DNA of 64,000 bases, taken from contig CM041294.1 in assembly GCA_023052935.1 (NCBI GenBank), positions 99,889,616-99,953,615 on the forward strand. Direction: 5' to 3'. This document shows positions 21,180-32,907 of this stretch, in pieces. A program made the translations under genes and the position numbers. This stretch comes from Piezodorus guildinii. Lineage: Eukaryota > Arthropoda > Insecta > Hemiptera > Pentatomidae. Every line of letters starts with the position of its first letter. Position 1 is the stretch's first letter. The notes beneath the pieces are model-generated. The model did no database searches, was not told the origin of the DNA, and worked only from the letters and a program-made list of their open reading frames with translations.

Positions 21180-22225
21180 CCTCCTCTCCCAAACAATCCC
21201 AAAGAATTCCTAACAAAAGCCATTTACCACAACACCTGAAGGACCTTATCAAAACCAAACGCCGAGCCAGATCATTATGGCAACGCACCTGCCACCCAGA
21301 AGATCGCCGCTCTTACAACTTTTTTTGTGTTGAAAATTAAAGCGGGAGTTGGCGATATACCGTTCCCAATCCTACAATTCCTACCTCTCCTCTCTCTCGA
21401 CTTGTGACAATTCCCTAAGGAATGTCACGAAGAGAATTCTAAAATTCCACACCATTTCCCACCCTCTCCGGCGCTGTGATAGTTCCTAGGCTGCTTCCGA
21501 CAAGGATAAAGCCGAGGAATTTGCACAGCACCTTTCCAAAGTTTTCACTCCTCATCCTGAGCTCAATCCAACCCATACTGCAACAGTTGAAGAGTTCCTT
21601 ATGTCACCAATATCACTATCCTTACCACCTAAAGCAGTTAATCCATCTGAGGTCAAATATCTTCTTAAAAAGCTTCCTCTCCTTAAATCCCCAGGACACG
21701 ACCTCCTTACTCCTCAGATTTTAAGAGAACTTCCTCCTAAAGCCATTACATTTCTTGCATATCTCTACAACTGTATCCTACGGACTACCTATTTCCCTCT
21801 CTTATGGAAACATTGAACTATCATCCTTTTCCTAAAACCAGGCAAACCTTCTCACAGCACTTCATCTTACAGACCTATTAGCCTGCTCCCGATTCTCTCT
21901 AAAATTTTCGAAAAGCTCCTACTAAAACGAATCCTAGCCAAATTTCAAAATTTTCCTTCACATCAGTTTGGATTTCGTCCTCAACATTCCACGGTTCAGC
22001 AAGGACTCCGAGTTGTGGACCACATTTCCTCCGCCCTTGAGTGCAAGGAGTATTGTTCGGGTGCCTTTCTAGACATAGCTCAAGCTTTTGACCGGGTGTG
22101 GCACCCGGGATTGCTCTTCAAGCTCAAAACCCATTTACCCCAATCCTTATACCTAGTCCTCCGATCCTATATATCAAACCGCTCCTTCCGAGTTCGCTGT
22201 GGTTCAGATTCAGTATATTGTAGAG
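21180..22225 (+). pseudogene. Jockey-type LINE fragment, frameshifted
   Basis: Frames change several times, but the blocks are in order: a linker (KVFTPHPELNPT-like region near 21540), LPPKAVNPSEVKYLLKKLPL, KSPGHDLLTPQILRELPPKA, then after a stop SSYRPISLLPILSKIFEKLL, HQFGFRPQHSTVQQGLRVVD, and LDIAQAFDRVWHPGLLFKL with SYISNRSFRVRCGSDS. It ends before YADD. It resembles the fragment at 4868-5625. Repeat A copy 4 follows within 60 bases. Confidence 0.8.
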
Positions 22226-22279
22226 GCAGCGTCTTTGGACGCGTTATTAAATTAACTCACTTTTAATCGGCCGCCACTT

Positions 22280-23180
22280 TAAAAATCTGGTGCGGGTAAC
22301 ACACTACTTTCACTTGCCGTTGTTAAAATAAATTAAAGAATTTTCAAATACAGTTAGAGATAAAAATTAGTGAAACTATTAAAGAATTAATTTAATTGAA
22401 TTTCTATAGAAACAAGTGTTTTATTAAAAAATCTAATATATTTTTATCTAAAATAATCAGTTAGTTTTATCTTCTTTTCATCACTCGTTATTAACTTTTA
22501 AAAGCTTGAGTATAAGATAATATTTTTTCTAAAATCTTTAGCTTTCCAACGGTATATCATACTGTTCTTATATTCAAAAACGAAAAATTGCATTTAAAAA
22601 CAATTTTTTTTTCTGTTTTCTCCTTTAGTTGGGTATCACATTTATTCAATTTATATATTTACCTGGTTTTCATCAGTGGTAATAAGATAATATTTTTTTT
22701 TAAACAAGATAATATAATTTTTATAGAATCAACAAAATTAAAGGTACTTTGGAAGAATAAAATATCGGCATTTAAGCCCTGTCAGACCATTTTAATCAGA
22801 ATGAAATCTACATGACGTTTAAGCCTATTAAATTTTACATCAATATAGCGAGTTTAATCAAAATCGTCGGAACCGTTTTTGAGTAAATCATAAAAAAGTG
22901 CAATATGCATGGTATCAAGTGGCTCTTCTGGTTAGCCGATTTTTATAAAGAAGTTCTTGTAACATCTCGGTCATATAGTAATCTCAAATATGAAATTTCA
23001 GTTTGATAGGACTTTTCGTTTCCCGGGAGTTACCACACACATACACACATACCTTTTTTCGGGATTTGGTTATTTGGACTCAGGGGACCCTAAAACGTGT
23101 ATTTCCGTTGAAAACTGGAATTCGAAAATTTTCACGATCGCAATACTTTCTCTTACAATATATAGTAAGTTGAAGTAAAA
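22280..23180 (+). repeat. Repeat A copy 4 (nearly full)
   Basis: Starts AAAAATCTGGTGCGGGTAAC and ends near TATATAGTAAGTTGAAGTAA. The most complete copy; with copies 1 and 5 it sets the unit at about 0.9 kb. It contains ACACACATACACACATACC and no protein-coding frame of note. Confidence 0.75.
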
Positions 23181-23182
23181 TT

Positions 23183-23450
23183 AACCAGTTGATATCAACG
23201 TCTAGGTATTAGGATCATCCATGCATGGATTAGTACTTTTGTAGCGGATATCAAAAAAATTGGTCCAGTGGTTTCGGAGAAATGCTGCGATGGGGGACAC
23301 ACGCATTTTTTTTTTATTTGTTATTCGGATTCTACGTAACTTGAAACAAAAGCTCTCAAATTTTAAGGTGGGGTAAATTTTTTTGGTCGATTACAAAGGT
23401 TTATTATTGAAAATAATAAACCAATAAGCATCTTGGAAAAATTACGGTGA
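23183..23450 (+). repeat. Repeat B copy 1
   Basis: AACCAGTTGATATCAACGTC through ATTCGGATTCTACGTAACTT to AGGTTTATTATTGAAAATAA is shared with 61240-61475. There, repeats C and B lie in order within 730 bases, suggesting both are parts of one longer element. Confidence 0.75.
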
Positions 23451-23559
23451 TTATTATATACTTTAATATTTATTAGTAACCTTTTTGAGCTATGGGACTT
23501 AGGAAAGCAGATATCAATCAAAAACAAAGAAGTACCCAATTTTTTGCGTTGTTAGTCAA

Positions 23560-24465
23560 TTTTTTGATTTGAGGTGCGATCGGGTTTGAAACAGGGTGAC
23601 TCCCTTTCACCTGTTTTGTTTAATATAGCCTTAGAATATGTTATAGAAAAGGTGATGTGTACCGAGAAAGGCTTAAATATGGGTGACAAGATTCTGGTTT
23701 TGAGGTATGCCGATGATTTGGTACTGCTAGTTGAAGACACGGAAACTATACAACTAAATACAAGTGTGTTAATAAAAACTGGTAAACAAATAGGTCTCGA
23801 ATTAAATACCGATAAGACGAAATATATGATTAGTTGCAGAAATGGTGGCGATCTTGATGATATTAATATTTTAGGTCATACTTTTGAACACGTAGAGAAA
23901 TTCAAGTATTTAGGTTCAATGATAACAAGAAAAAATGAAATCCAGGAAGAAATAATAAGGCTTCTGTCAAAAAACTTAAAGGTTAGAATTTATAAAACTA
24001 TTATTCTCCCAACGGTTCTTTACGGATGTGAAACGTGGCCGCTTACTTTGAAGGATGAACAACGGCTTAAGGTTTTCGAGAATAAGGTACTGCGTAAAAT
24101 ATTTGGTCCGAAGAGAGATGAGGCCACTGGGGAGTTTAGAAGGTTGCACAACGCGGAATTGCAGAGCTTGTAACCTGTGAATATAATTGAGTTGACAGCA
24201 TCGCGGAGACTCAAATGGGCGAGTAAAGTTGTTAGGCTCGGTGTGGAACGACTACCGAGAAAGTTGGTACTCGCTGAACCGACTGGTAGGCGTCCGAAAG
24301 GTAGGCCGAAGTGTCGATGGGAGGATTGCGTTAAGGCTGATCTCGGGAGCTTAGGCTTGAACGGTGATCATTGGACGAGTCTGTACAGGCGAAGTTTGGT
24401 GGTATCGGCATCGAACCTTCGGGTTCGGTAAGCCTATTATTGTTATTGTTATTATTGTTAGTCAA
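23560..24465 (+). pseudogene. Non-LTR reverse transcriptase (YADD...GCETW type), 5' truncated
   Basis: Begins in the RT at GLKQGDSLSPVLFNIALEYV, then LRYADDLVLLV (catalytic Asp pair), KTKYMISCRN, FKYLGSMIT, LYGCETWPLTLKDEQRL and KIFGPKRDE; a stop at 24171-24173 interrupts, and the same frame goes on with SRRLKWASKVVRLG and GRPKGRPKCRWEDCVKADLG. This YGCETW...RWED ending is typical of very abundant arthropod LINEs. A (TTATTG)n-like tail at 24434-24462 marks the 3' end. One nonsense change and the 5' truncation make it inactive. Confidence 0.8.
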
Positions 24466-24879
24466 TTTTTTAACCATTTTGAAATTCATTTAGCCCGTTC
24501 GCTGTTGGGTTAAGAAAAAATAAGTTTGTTATAAAAGTGTAAGTAAATTTTTAGGTGTTTTTGATTCAAATATTTTTTGAGGAATGTCGCTAGAAGAAAT
24601 ATTTACGGTAAATAAAATTTCAGTGAGTTTTAGACCAATGTTGCATGCGCACAGGTATTTAATAATATAACACCAGGGGTTTTAAAAATTTACATAACAT
24701 CTATTACTATTTTTTTAAATATGGTTTACTGACTTTGATAAAAGTACTTCCATCGTACAATTATTGAATAATCAATACAATTTTTTTTCATACACATTTT
24801 TTGTCTCAGCTCCTCTTTAATTAGGCAAAATGCACTGTCAAACAAATAAACAAAATCAATATGTTATTTGAATATGAAG
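24466..24879. other. AT-rich spacer
   Basis: Nothing recognised between the LINE tail and repeat A copy 5. Confidence 0.35.
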
Positions 24880-25640
24880 TTAAAAATCTGGTGCGGGCAA
24901 CACACGACTTTCACTTACTTCCATTTTAAAATCAATGAAATAATTTTCAAATACAGTTAGAGATAACAATACGTAAAACTATTAAAGAATTAATTAAATT
25001 GAATTTATATAGAAACATTTGTTTTATTAAAAAATCTATTATATTATTATCTAAAATAATTGGTTAGTTTCATCTTCTTTTCATCACTCTCCATTAACTT
25101 TTAAAAGCTTGAGTATAAGATAATATTTTTTCTAAAATCTTTAGCTTTCTAACGGTATATCATACTGTTCTTATGTTTAAAAAACGAAAAATTGCATTAA
25201 AAACAATTTTTTTTTCTGTTTTCTCCATTAGTTGATTTTCAAATTCGCTCAACTTGCATATTTAACTGTTTTTCATCACCGGTAACAAGATAATATAGTT
25301 ATTTTTATAGAATAAACAAAACTAAAGGTACTTTAGAGAATGAACATTTAAAATATCGGCATTTAAGCCCTGTCAGACCATTTTAATCAGAATGAAACCT
25401 ACATGATATTAAAGCCCATTAAATTGTATATCGATATAGCGAGTTTAATCAAAGTCGTAGGAACCGTTTTTGAAAAATCGAAAAAAAGTGCAAAATGCAT
25501 GGTATAAAGTGGTTCTTCTGTTAAGCTCCTTTTGCCGTTGAAAACTGGAATTCCAAAATTTTTCCCTGATACTTTCCCTTACTATATATATCGAATACTT
25601 TCCCTTACTATATATAGTGTGTGAAAGTAAAAGATATATC
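24880..25640 (+). repeat. Repeat A copy 5
   Basis: Starts AAAAATCTGGTGCGGGCAAC and ends TATATATAGTGTGTGAAAGT. Compared with copy 4 it has lost about 150 bases near 25520 (the ACCACACACATACAC segment) and repeats the TACTTTCCCTTACTATATAT unit. Confidence 0.75.
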
Positions 25641-25924
25641 AATTTGGCCTTGAATAATAATTAATGAGTGATTTCATTAAATACCCATTCAACTATCCAC
25701 TTCATGTCATCTTGCAATATTTATGCGAGTATTTTTTAAATTTTCTTATCCCTCTATTATGAGTATATTTACATAACTTCAGAAATAATTTATTATGCAC
25801 TCATGTCAATGAGTAATATTAAAAGAAATAAACGAGCATTATCAGATTAAATGTTTTCATTATTAATCTTTTTAATTAATGGGACATGTTTACATAACTC
25901 ATTTATTTGTAAAGAAGTCTGAGT

Positions 25925-26215
25925 TCAGATCTCCCTTCTTTTGGGATGCGTTCAGGAACTGTCTAAATACTGCTCTCTCCATTACTATAGCTATTAAAAA
26001 TGAAGAAGAGGTTGAGGATGCTGTAGAATACTTCACACAGAGCCTACAAGACGCTGAACGGTCTTCTTCAATTCTCAGACAAAGAAAACATGATGAGCTA
26101 CCAATTTATTCACAGTATACAAGGAATGTGATCAGAGCGTAAAGAAGAGCCCAGAAAATATGTCAGACGACTTCCATCCGATATAAAATAATGACAAATC
26201 ACACCACGTCACCAC
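25925..26215 (+). pseudogene. Jockey-type endonuclease-RT linker fragment
   Basis: Reads FWDAFRNCLNTALSITIAIK, then EEEVEDAVEYFTQSLQDAER, RKHDELPIYSQYTRNVIRA, then after a stop RRAQKICQTT. This is the W-x-x-F-x-x-x-L...I-x-x-AVxxFTxxIQxAAxxSTP...IRxKRRxRRxWQxxR segment between endonuclease and RT in jockey elements. Short and interrupted. Confidence 0.65.
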
Positions 26216-27701
26216 TACTCTTCGACATGACATATGTCCTCCCGTTTTCTTAGACTACACACAAATCCCTCGGACGGACAGGAAATGCCTACAGAATGCT
26301 GAAGAGGAGTTGGATGAGAGACCTTCTCCTTAAAGTAATTCACGCTGATTTCATGCCATGCTTTTCTTTTATTCTTCATTTCTCCTGCTGTAATCCATCG
26401 GTCGGAAGGAAGAAAATTAGTGGAGGGGGGGGGGAACCGACTGGAACGATGTGCCATGGGCAACTATAATTGAAAACATCGGTTATTTTTTCTGTCTCCG
26501 TCAGATCTCAAAATCGTCCTTCCAGCCCAACGGTTTGAAGATTATACGATCACTCTTGAAGATCCAAACCGTTGTTCAAGAACGATGGAGTAAGTGAGTC
26601 TTTAGGTCAAAGTTATTTCGTTGCCAAGAAATACATTTAAAAACGCTCGGTACAGATGCGAAACTGCGCTGATCGCCTGAAGGTTACTTAGACTAAAATG
26701 TCTTAACTACCGCGGCCTCTTGATATGAGAGTATTTATACTAATAAATACATAAATACATTTCCCTAACTATCTAAAATTGTCTGTCTTCAAGTTCCGAT
26801 CGTACTATCTTAAGGTAGATATAAGTATCCTCCTAAATGTAGTTAACTAATTCAACTTTACTGGGGCTTTCAAAGGAACCAATAGGAAAATATTCTATTG
26901 TATTTTAAAATCACACAACTTGTGAATGTTTTTCTCTGAATCCTAATTGGCCAAATATATTCCATATTTAGGAAATCTTCTCATTTTATTGAGCTTCAAC
27001 TTAACTTACTGGAGACTGTGATGTTCTTTGGGGAGAGGTATATAATTATATTCTTATTTTTCTAAGCATATAGAGTAGACATTTTATTGAATGGCGCAGA
27101 ATACTCTTGTTTCAGTTCCTTAATTTTACATTAAAATTCTTAAATCTTTACGATTATTCTTCTATTAACGAAATTTGATGTTGACTTCAGAGCCAGTGAA
27201 AAACTGAAACTAAACAGTCGAGAGTATTAGAAAATGTTTCATACAACCACATCCCCCTCCTCCTCCCTCCGGGAGATTTTAAATGTTATGTTTTTGACCG
27301 ACTGCTTTTTTAAGGAAGCGCGGTACCTTCAAAAACTAGCTTACTTGATATCTTTTATCGATATATAGACTATATTTAATGAAACCATTGGATTTCCTTT
27401 CCTAAGGTTTCATGTTTACCAATCTCAGTAGGTGGCATGCAGGTTAAGATTAAATTAGACATATTTCAATACATGACATTATTATTTAAATTAACTTAAA
27501 CATATACAATATATTACACAATAGTTGAGAATACTGAGGGACATTATAGTTAAACTTGCCATACAATATTACAATTAAAGAAAATACCTTTAGAACACTT
27601 AGTCGGCTGGCGAAAGTGGAATCATCTTAGGCGCCCTCGCTTCTTCTTGAGGAAGGAACTCGACTCTCCTTTTGCTGGAATAAAACTCCCCTTCTCTTGC
27701 A
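26216..27701. other. Spacer without recognised gene
   Basis: Mixed composition; a G-run (11 G) at 26426-26436. Slightly less AT-rich than the surroundings at 26200-26700. I recognise no gene or RNA. Confidence 0.3.
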
Positions 27702-28832
27702 GTATAAATAAATGCAACCATTGAAGGGTAACTGGAATGAGGAAAACCGTAAAGATTGTTGGTTATGCTATCCTCTGGAGGGGATGTAAAATGGCAATCC
27801 CCAGCCTGATTAAATCTGGATAGACAAAAGACTTTTTCTTTTCTTTTCTCAGTTCTCCCTCATCCACGTCACCTCGGGTGGGGCTGATATGGGTAGTGCC
27901 CCGGTTGGCGGTCCAACCATTGTAGAAACTACTTTAAGAAATATTTCTAATTTATTTAAGGCGGCGTTGTAAGCCTTTGTTATATTATTCTTATCTTTTC
28001 ACCACTCTTAGTATGCTTGTCGGCCGCCGCTGGGGGAAACTACTAGCGGTCTTTGGTACCGCTGGGAGGACCAAACCGATGGAAAATCTGGGGGGGTTAG
28101 GTAAACACCTTTTGAATTTTTGCCGACCTAGGCTTATAAAGGCATATCAATAATTAGTCTTCACCAAAAACGAAGGAATATTAAAATTCATATTATCTCT
28201 TTTTCGGTAAATAGCCAAGATATTAAGAAAAAGAATAATACTTTCTTTTATTTATTTTATGTTTGCTTATTTATTTATCGTCTCTTTATTCATCTGTGGC
28301 AAATAGACGATGTTATAATGGGAGTCCTAATCTTTATATAGGCTATAATTAGACTGTGAAGCCCGTAGCTGAGTGGCTAGCGCGCTAGTCTCTTGTGCTG
28401 AAGGTTATAAGTTCAAATCCCAGTCCTAGTGGGGCTTTTTCAAGAAATTAATTAATGGGGATTCACTCACAGCCTTTCCCCGGGTATGTGTGACGCGTCA
28501 GCCAAATGGTGGCCTCTCACAAAACTAGGCTCAGGGAATGATGTCTCTACACTACAAAATTCATCCAGAAACGTGCGCGTGATTTCCGAGGAGGCTACAC
28601 CGCAAAAGCTTAGGGCTCTCACGGCCGGTCACGCCCCTGAAAAAGAAAAGAAAAAGTCTTTTGTCTATCCAGATTTAATCAGGATGGGATTGTTTAATGA
28701 GTAACTGATATCGCTCAGGCTGGGGATTGCCATTTTACATCCCCTCCAGAGAACAGCATAACCAACAATCTTTACGGTTTTCCTCATTCCAGTAACCCTT
28801 CAATGGTTGCATTTATTTATACGCATACCATA
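27702..28832. mobile_element. Foldback (inverted-repeat) element with SINE-like centre
   Basis: Two inverted arms (27702-27852 and 28637-28832) enclose about 780 bases. The arms match nearly base for base when inverted, for example TAAATAAATGCAACCATTGA and CTGGAGGGGATGTAAAATGG. The left arm lacks about 36 bases present in the right arm. The centre is GC-rich in parts (GGCCGCCGCTGGGG) and holds a tRNA-like sequence at 28358-28438. Either a foldback DNA element or two copies of one element in opposite orientation. Confidence 0.7.
28358..28438 (+). repeat. tRNA-like sequence with pol III terminator
   Basis: A tRNA-sized block: AAGCCC at the 5' end can pair with GGGCTT at the 3' end; A-box-like TAGCTGAGTGGCTAGCGCGC; B-box-like AAGTTCAAATCCCAG; then TTTTT. 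The B box departs from GGTTCGAATCC, and no normal anticodon arm is convincing, so a tRNA-derived SINE head or tRNA pseudogene is more likely than a working tRNA gene. Confidence 0.55.
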
Positions 28833-29607
28833 TTACATAATATAAATTAAGTTAAATAACATATATTATAAATATAGTGTGTAAAGAAGAGTAAGTGAAT
28901 AAACTAAGAGAAAAAAAGAAAATATGATATTGAGAAAAGAAAAAAAAATAAGAAAGAAAGAAAAGAATAATAACAAAGAAATTTAAAAAAATAGAATGAA
29001 TAAATAATAATAATTAAAAAATAAATTGATATTAATAATAAAATAATAACTAGTAATTAAAACTAATAAATAAATTACTAATTAATAATAAATTTGATAT
29101 AATTAATTAACTAAATAATACTAATAATTAATTAAACTAAGAAACCGCTACTAACTAATTAATTACTTTATTATAACTATTAAATAATAACTAATAAATA
29201 AAATAATAACAACTGCAGTGTCATGAAGAGCAAAAGTAAAACAAAATAAAAATAAATTACGAGTTATTTAATGTAAATAGTAAAACTCAGCTAGTGATGT
29301 ACAGTACATGCCTGTTGCTATTTGTCTAATTCTGCATAGTCCACCTGAGCCCACACAAATTCATCAAATTAAAAAAAATATTTTGTAAGAAGGTTTTTAT
29401 TAATTATAATGATATTTGTTTTCTGTCGTAATGACTAACAACATGTTGGTTGAATAATTGTACACAGATACATTAGAAAGTCAAGGCTTCTGTTCGGAAT
29501 ATACAATTGGTCCAAGTAAATAATGTGAATTTATTTCTCATTTTTTTCTTTTTTGTTTATCGATTCATTTTATTGACAAATAAATAACAGTTTTGAATGA
29601 TATTTAG
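28833..29607. other. AT-rich, TAA-rich low-complexity DNA
   Basis: Long stretch of AATAAT/TTAAT-like simple sequence (28900-29210) before the kinase gene. The region just upstream of 29608 should hold its promoter or a 5' UTR intron (GATATTTAG directly before ATG resembles a 3' splice site), but no core element is certain. Confidence 0.4.
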
Positions 29608-29894
29608 ATGTCTTCTGCCGATTTAGCTGGAAATTTGGAGCCTATTGTGATGGAGGCAGCACTGCGGATGCAGAACTTAGAGTCATCCATTGTAAAGGTC
29701 TTGAAGTGCCAAGCTCAGCCCGCAATACCCAAGGGTGAGAACTACCTGTCCAGGGTCAGCAGGGTAAGGCTGGAAGTTGTTCTAGGCAATGGCAGGAAGT
29801 CGTATAAGAACTTGATCCTTAAAGGGAAATACCTCCTGAGGAAAACAATCGTGAATTTGTCCACACTCTGGGTGTCTTCAAGATAGAAACTGAT
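29608..29894 (+). CDS. EcKinase/CHK-kinase-like protein, exon 1 (frameshifted)
   Basis: ATG at 29608 starts about 70 residues (MSSADLAGN..., GENYLSRVSRVRLEVVLGNG, NLILKGK) that match the N-lobe of insect ecdysteroid-kinase-like (DUF227/CHK) proteins, with the lysine of the LIxK strand. After about 29830 the matching frame shifts: PPEENNREFVHTLGVF and KIETD continue one base out of register to the donor GAT|GTAAGT at 29894. One extra A in GGGAAATACC would restore the frame. The family phosphorylates small molecules such as ecdysteroids; substrate unknown here. Confidence 0.75.
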
Positions 29895-30974
29895 GTAAGT
29901 TCATATATCTTAAAACTTATCGAATACTCAATAATATATTACAGTAATCAATTATATATTTTTAAAAATAGTCATGTGTTTATATTTTTGTTTAACTTTA
30001 AAAGAAAGAAAAGTTCACACTATGATCTTTTAATATACAAAGTAATCCTCTCTCTAAAATAAAACTCAAGGACTGTGTGACACATACGACTCACAACAAT
30101 GATGATTTATAAATAACTATAAATAATATTTGTATAGAGCAGTAATATATATGTGTATGTGTATACAGGGTCTCTCATAAACGCATATCATATTTGGGAT
30201 CAGATACTAGACCTTAAGTGGAACAAAAAAGTTCATATAACCCGATACTAAATGGTTAGGGAGGAAATCAAATTTGTATTTTTTGCTGTTATCTATGTTT
30301 TTATCAGAAAAACTTAAATTTATCTACTTGATGTGCCCCACAGAAAAAAAAGTGGTCCCAGAAGGTTGACTAGTCAAACCTTCAAAATAAGAGAGTAAAT
30401 GTAGGCACATCGTACAGAAAGTTAAATTTTTAAAATATTCAGACATTTAAAGGAGCTATTACTCTTCTATCTTAGGTTTAAACTTTTCGTATCTAATAAA
30501 AACTTTCTGATTTAATTGAGTTAAAAATGGTGCAAAACAAACCTATCATCATAGGCCAATCAAGGATGCGAGGAGGCAAGAATATAAAAAAAAAATAATA
30601 GTTTATGTGACACATAGTCTGATTTTCCTCACTAACCGTTGACAATCAGAGTATGTGTCGTATCAACTTTTTCAATCTACTTAAGGTCCAGTACCTGCTC
30701 TCACAATATGATGAGATGTTTATAAGAAACTCTATATGTATATATTCAATTTATAGTAAAAAAATAGCCAGCTATCCTAATATGGTTACAGAAAATAAAT
30801 ACATTTGAGAGTTACAGAATTTGGCTGCAGAACTATAAATGATCATCGCTCATTCAGTTTCAACCGATGCCCTTGTATGCTAATTTTAACCAAAATATTA
30901 CTCATCCGCTGTGGAAAAATATGAACAGTTATTTTGAAAATATTAAATTAATGATCTTAATGAACTGTTATCAG
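29895..30974 (+). other. Kinase gene intron 1
   Basis: AT-rich intron from GTAAGT to TTATCAG. No insertion recognised. Confidence 0.6.
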
Positions 30975-31100
30975 ATGTACCTGAAAATCCTCAAGCAGAT
31001 GGAGGAACTGATGGATGAGCACCAAGAGACCGAAGAGTTGCTTTGGGGTAGGCTGATATTTCATCAACCCTACACATCACTCCTCTTAGAAGATCTCAAG
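30975..31100 (+). CDS. EcKinase-like protein, exon 2
   Basis: 126 bp, phase 0 to 0, TTATCAG|ATGTAC to CTCAAG|GTAAAA. Encodes MYLKILKQMEELMDEHQETE, then LWGRLIFHQPYTSLLLEDLK. The LLLEDLK end matches the hinge strand VLEDL of CHK-type kinases. The frame fits exon 3 exactly. Confidence 0.8.
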
Positions 31101-31250
31101 GTAAAATGCAGACAAAAATGAAAATGAATTTGAATTGAATTGAACTGACAAACCTGTATATAAAAGACTTTGGAACTACTTAAAAACAAAACGTTTTGTT
31201 TACATAGCATTTAAAATATTATATGAGTTTTAAAGCTTTGGATTTTTTAG

Positions 31251-31493
31251 GCTATAGGGTATCTTCTGAGTCCTCGTCAATCCTGCTTGGATTTGGAACA
31301 CGGGCACCTGGTTCTACACAGCTTGGGTAGGTTTCATGGTATGTCTAAGGTACTCGGGGAGCGAGGTATTATCAATGGTAAGGACTTGAAGCCCTACACA
31401 ATCACCCACGACAAGCACTTCATTAAAAATTTTGTCTACAATGGTCTACAGAGCCTTATTGAAGCAATGAATCAATCTTGGGGTGCCATCCTG
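31251..31493 (+). CDS. EcKinase-like protein, exon 3
   Basis: 243 bp from TTTTTTAG|GCTATA to CTG|GTAAGG. Encodes AIGYLLSPRQSCLDLEHGHL, then LHSLGRFHGMSKVLGERGII and FVYNGLQSLIEAMNQSWG. The LD-x-x-H...L-x-x-L-xxFHxxS pattern is the family's C-lobe helix. Open throughout. The phase at the 3' end does not agree with exon 4 as sequenced. Confidence 0.8.
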
Positions 31494-32739
31494 GTAAGGA
31501 CATGATATTTGCTATTGACTGCCAACTATAAAAGTTAATTGTGAACTTTAAAATTTATTTAATTTAATGTGTTTATACTGGAAAAGATGTATTTTAAAAG
31601 GGATTTTTGACCGCACCGCAGTCCAACTTGTCCATTTCAGATGTAGATATCAGCTACATAGTTGTTTCAGCTGTCAAATAACTGATGCTTCTGGTTCCAA
31701 GTATACTTCAATTATTGAAGAACTCAATCTAAATGAGAAATGACGGATTCTCATCAAACATTGCAGATGTGATTTTTTTAATGTAATACCTCCATACATT
31801 TAAAGCTAAAAACTGCATAAATTTGTTTTTTTACTTCATATAAGTTAGATACTTTAACTGACTGAAAATAGAAAACATAATACATTTTTTTTTTTTTCTT
31901 GACAAGTTATTTTTTCAGTTCAGAAAACAAAGGCAAAAGTGTCCCAAAACAATAAATGACTGCCAACTTATCAAAACATCTGCACCTCTAGAAGAAATTC
32001 CTATCATCCAAGTTTCAAATCTTTAATGCCCTCCTGAACTTTGCCAGGTGCAAAAGGCTTTGGAATGGCAATTTTATATAAGAAAACAGAAAATAAACTT
32101 CTCTGGTAAACTGGATTTGATTGTTTATCTACAAAAATACATTAAATTTTGTTTTCTCTTCTTCCTCTGCACTAGTGGAATTATTGTATATTATTATTAC
32201 TAAATTTTTTTCTCCATCCCATCATCTCATATCTCCCCTCTCACAGAAGGCCATACAATCCCAAGAAGCACTCTCTTTGAATGTCTTGAAGTAACAATGG
32301 ACAACCCCAGAAGTATAATAATGGACATATAATACTAAACTAGAAATGGTGAAACTTTACAATTAATGGAGTATCATGGATTAAAAATGTACCACTCTCT
32401 ACAAAACAAGAATATATTACTCCTTTCTTGTAGGAACTGCAGAGATAGGAAGCTCTAGCTATTGGAAGTTGTAAGTTTTGGAATGTGACACATGTTGCAT
32501 TAGCCAAAAAAACAAAACAAATTCTTATATAGGAAAAACATTGTTCAGAAAGACTTTAGTTCTAGATCACACAATATGGCTGTTCTGAACAAAGAAGTTG
32601 ATAGATAGACAAGGCTAAATGGTGGGATGAGTTTTAGAGCTATAGTAATATAGAAAATCCATTTTATTTTTTCATATAAATAAAATATTATAATTTACCA
32701 TCTCATTCATAATAAATATTAATGATTTTTATATTTCAG
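31494..32739 (+). other. Kinase gene intron 3
   Basis: AT-rich. It may hold decayed repeat sequence around 31990-32640 but nothing I can name. It ends ATATTTCAG. Confidence 0.5.
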
Positions 32740-32907
32740 GCACAGATTGGCTAAAAAACTTTTAATACCTTTGGAGGTTTTACAGAATAAACTTATTGAA
32801 ATAGGAAATATAGATGAATCTAGATTTAATGTAGTCAACCATGGTGATTGTTGGTCCAACAACATGTTATTTAAATATGACTGGAGTAAACGCCCCATTG
32901 CTGTCAG
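32740..32907 (+). CDS. EcKinase-like protein, exon 4 (frame problem at start)
   Basis: Between ATATTTCAG and GTCAG|GTTTAT. The frame that fits exon 5 reads RLAKKLLIPLEVLQNKLIEI, then ESRFNVVNHGDCWSNNMLFK. NHGDCWSNN is the Brenner motif (H-x-D-x4-N) with the catalytic aspartate. In the first 15 bases the homologous register (TDWL) is one base out from the rest, and the exon 3 phase does not join cleanly. A lost A in the run at 32752-32757 explains part of this. Confidence 0.72.

Noticed and set aside
28358..28438. Functional tRNA gene.
   Set aside because: The B box departs from consensus, no convincing anticodon arm forms, and it sits inside a repeated foldback element.
31990..32640. Extra kinase exon in intron 3.
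   Set aside because: I looked for the missing phase between exons 3 and 4, but no open segment with matching splice sites and family sequence was found.
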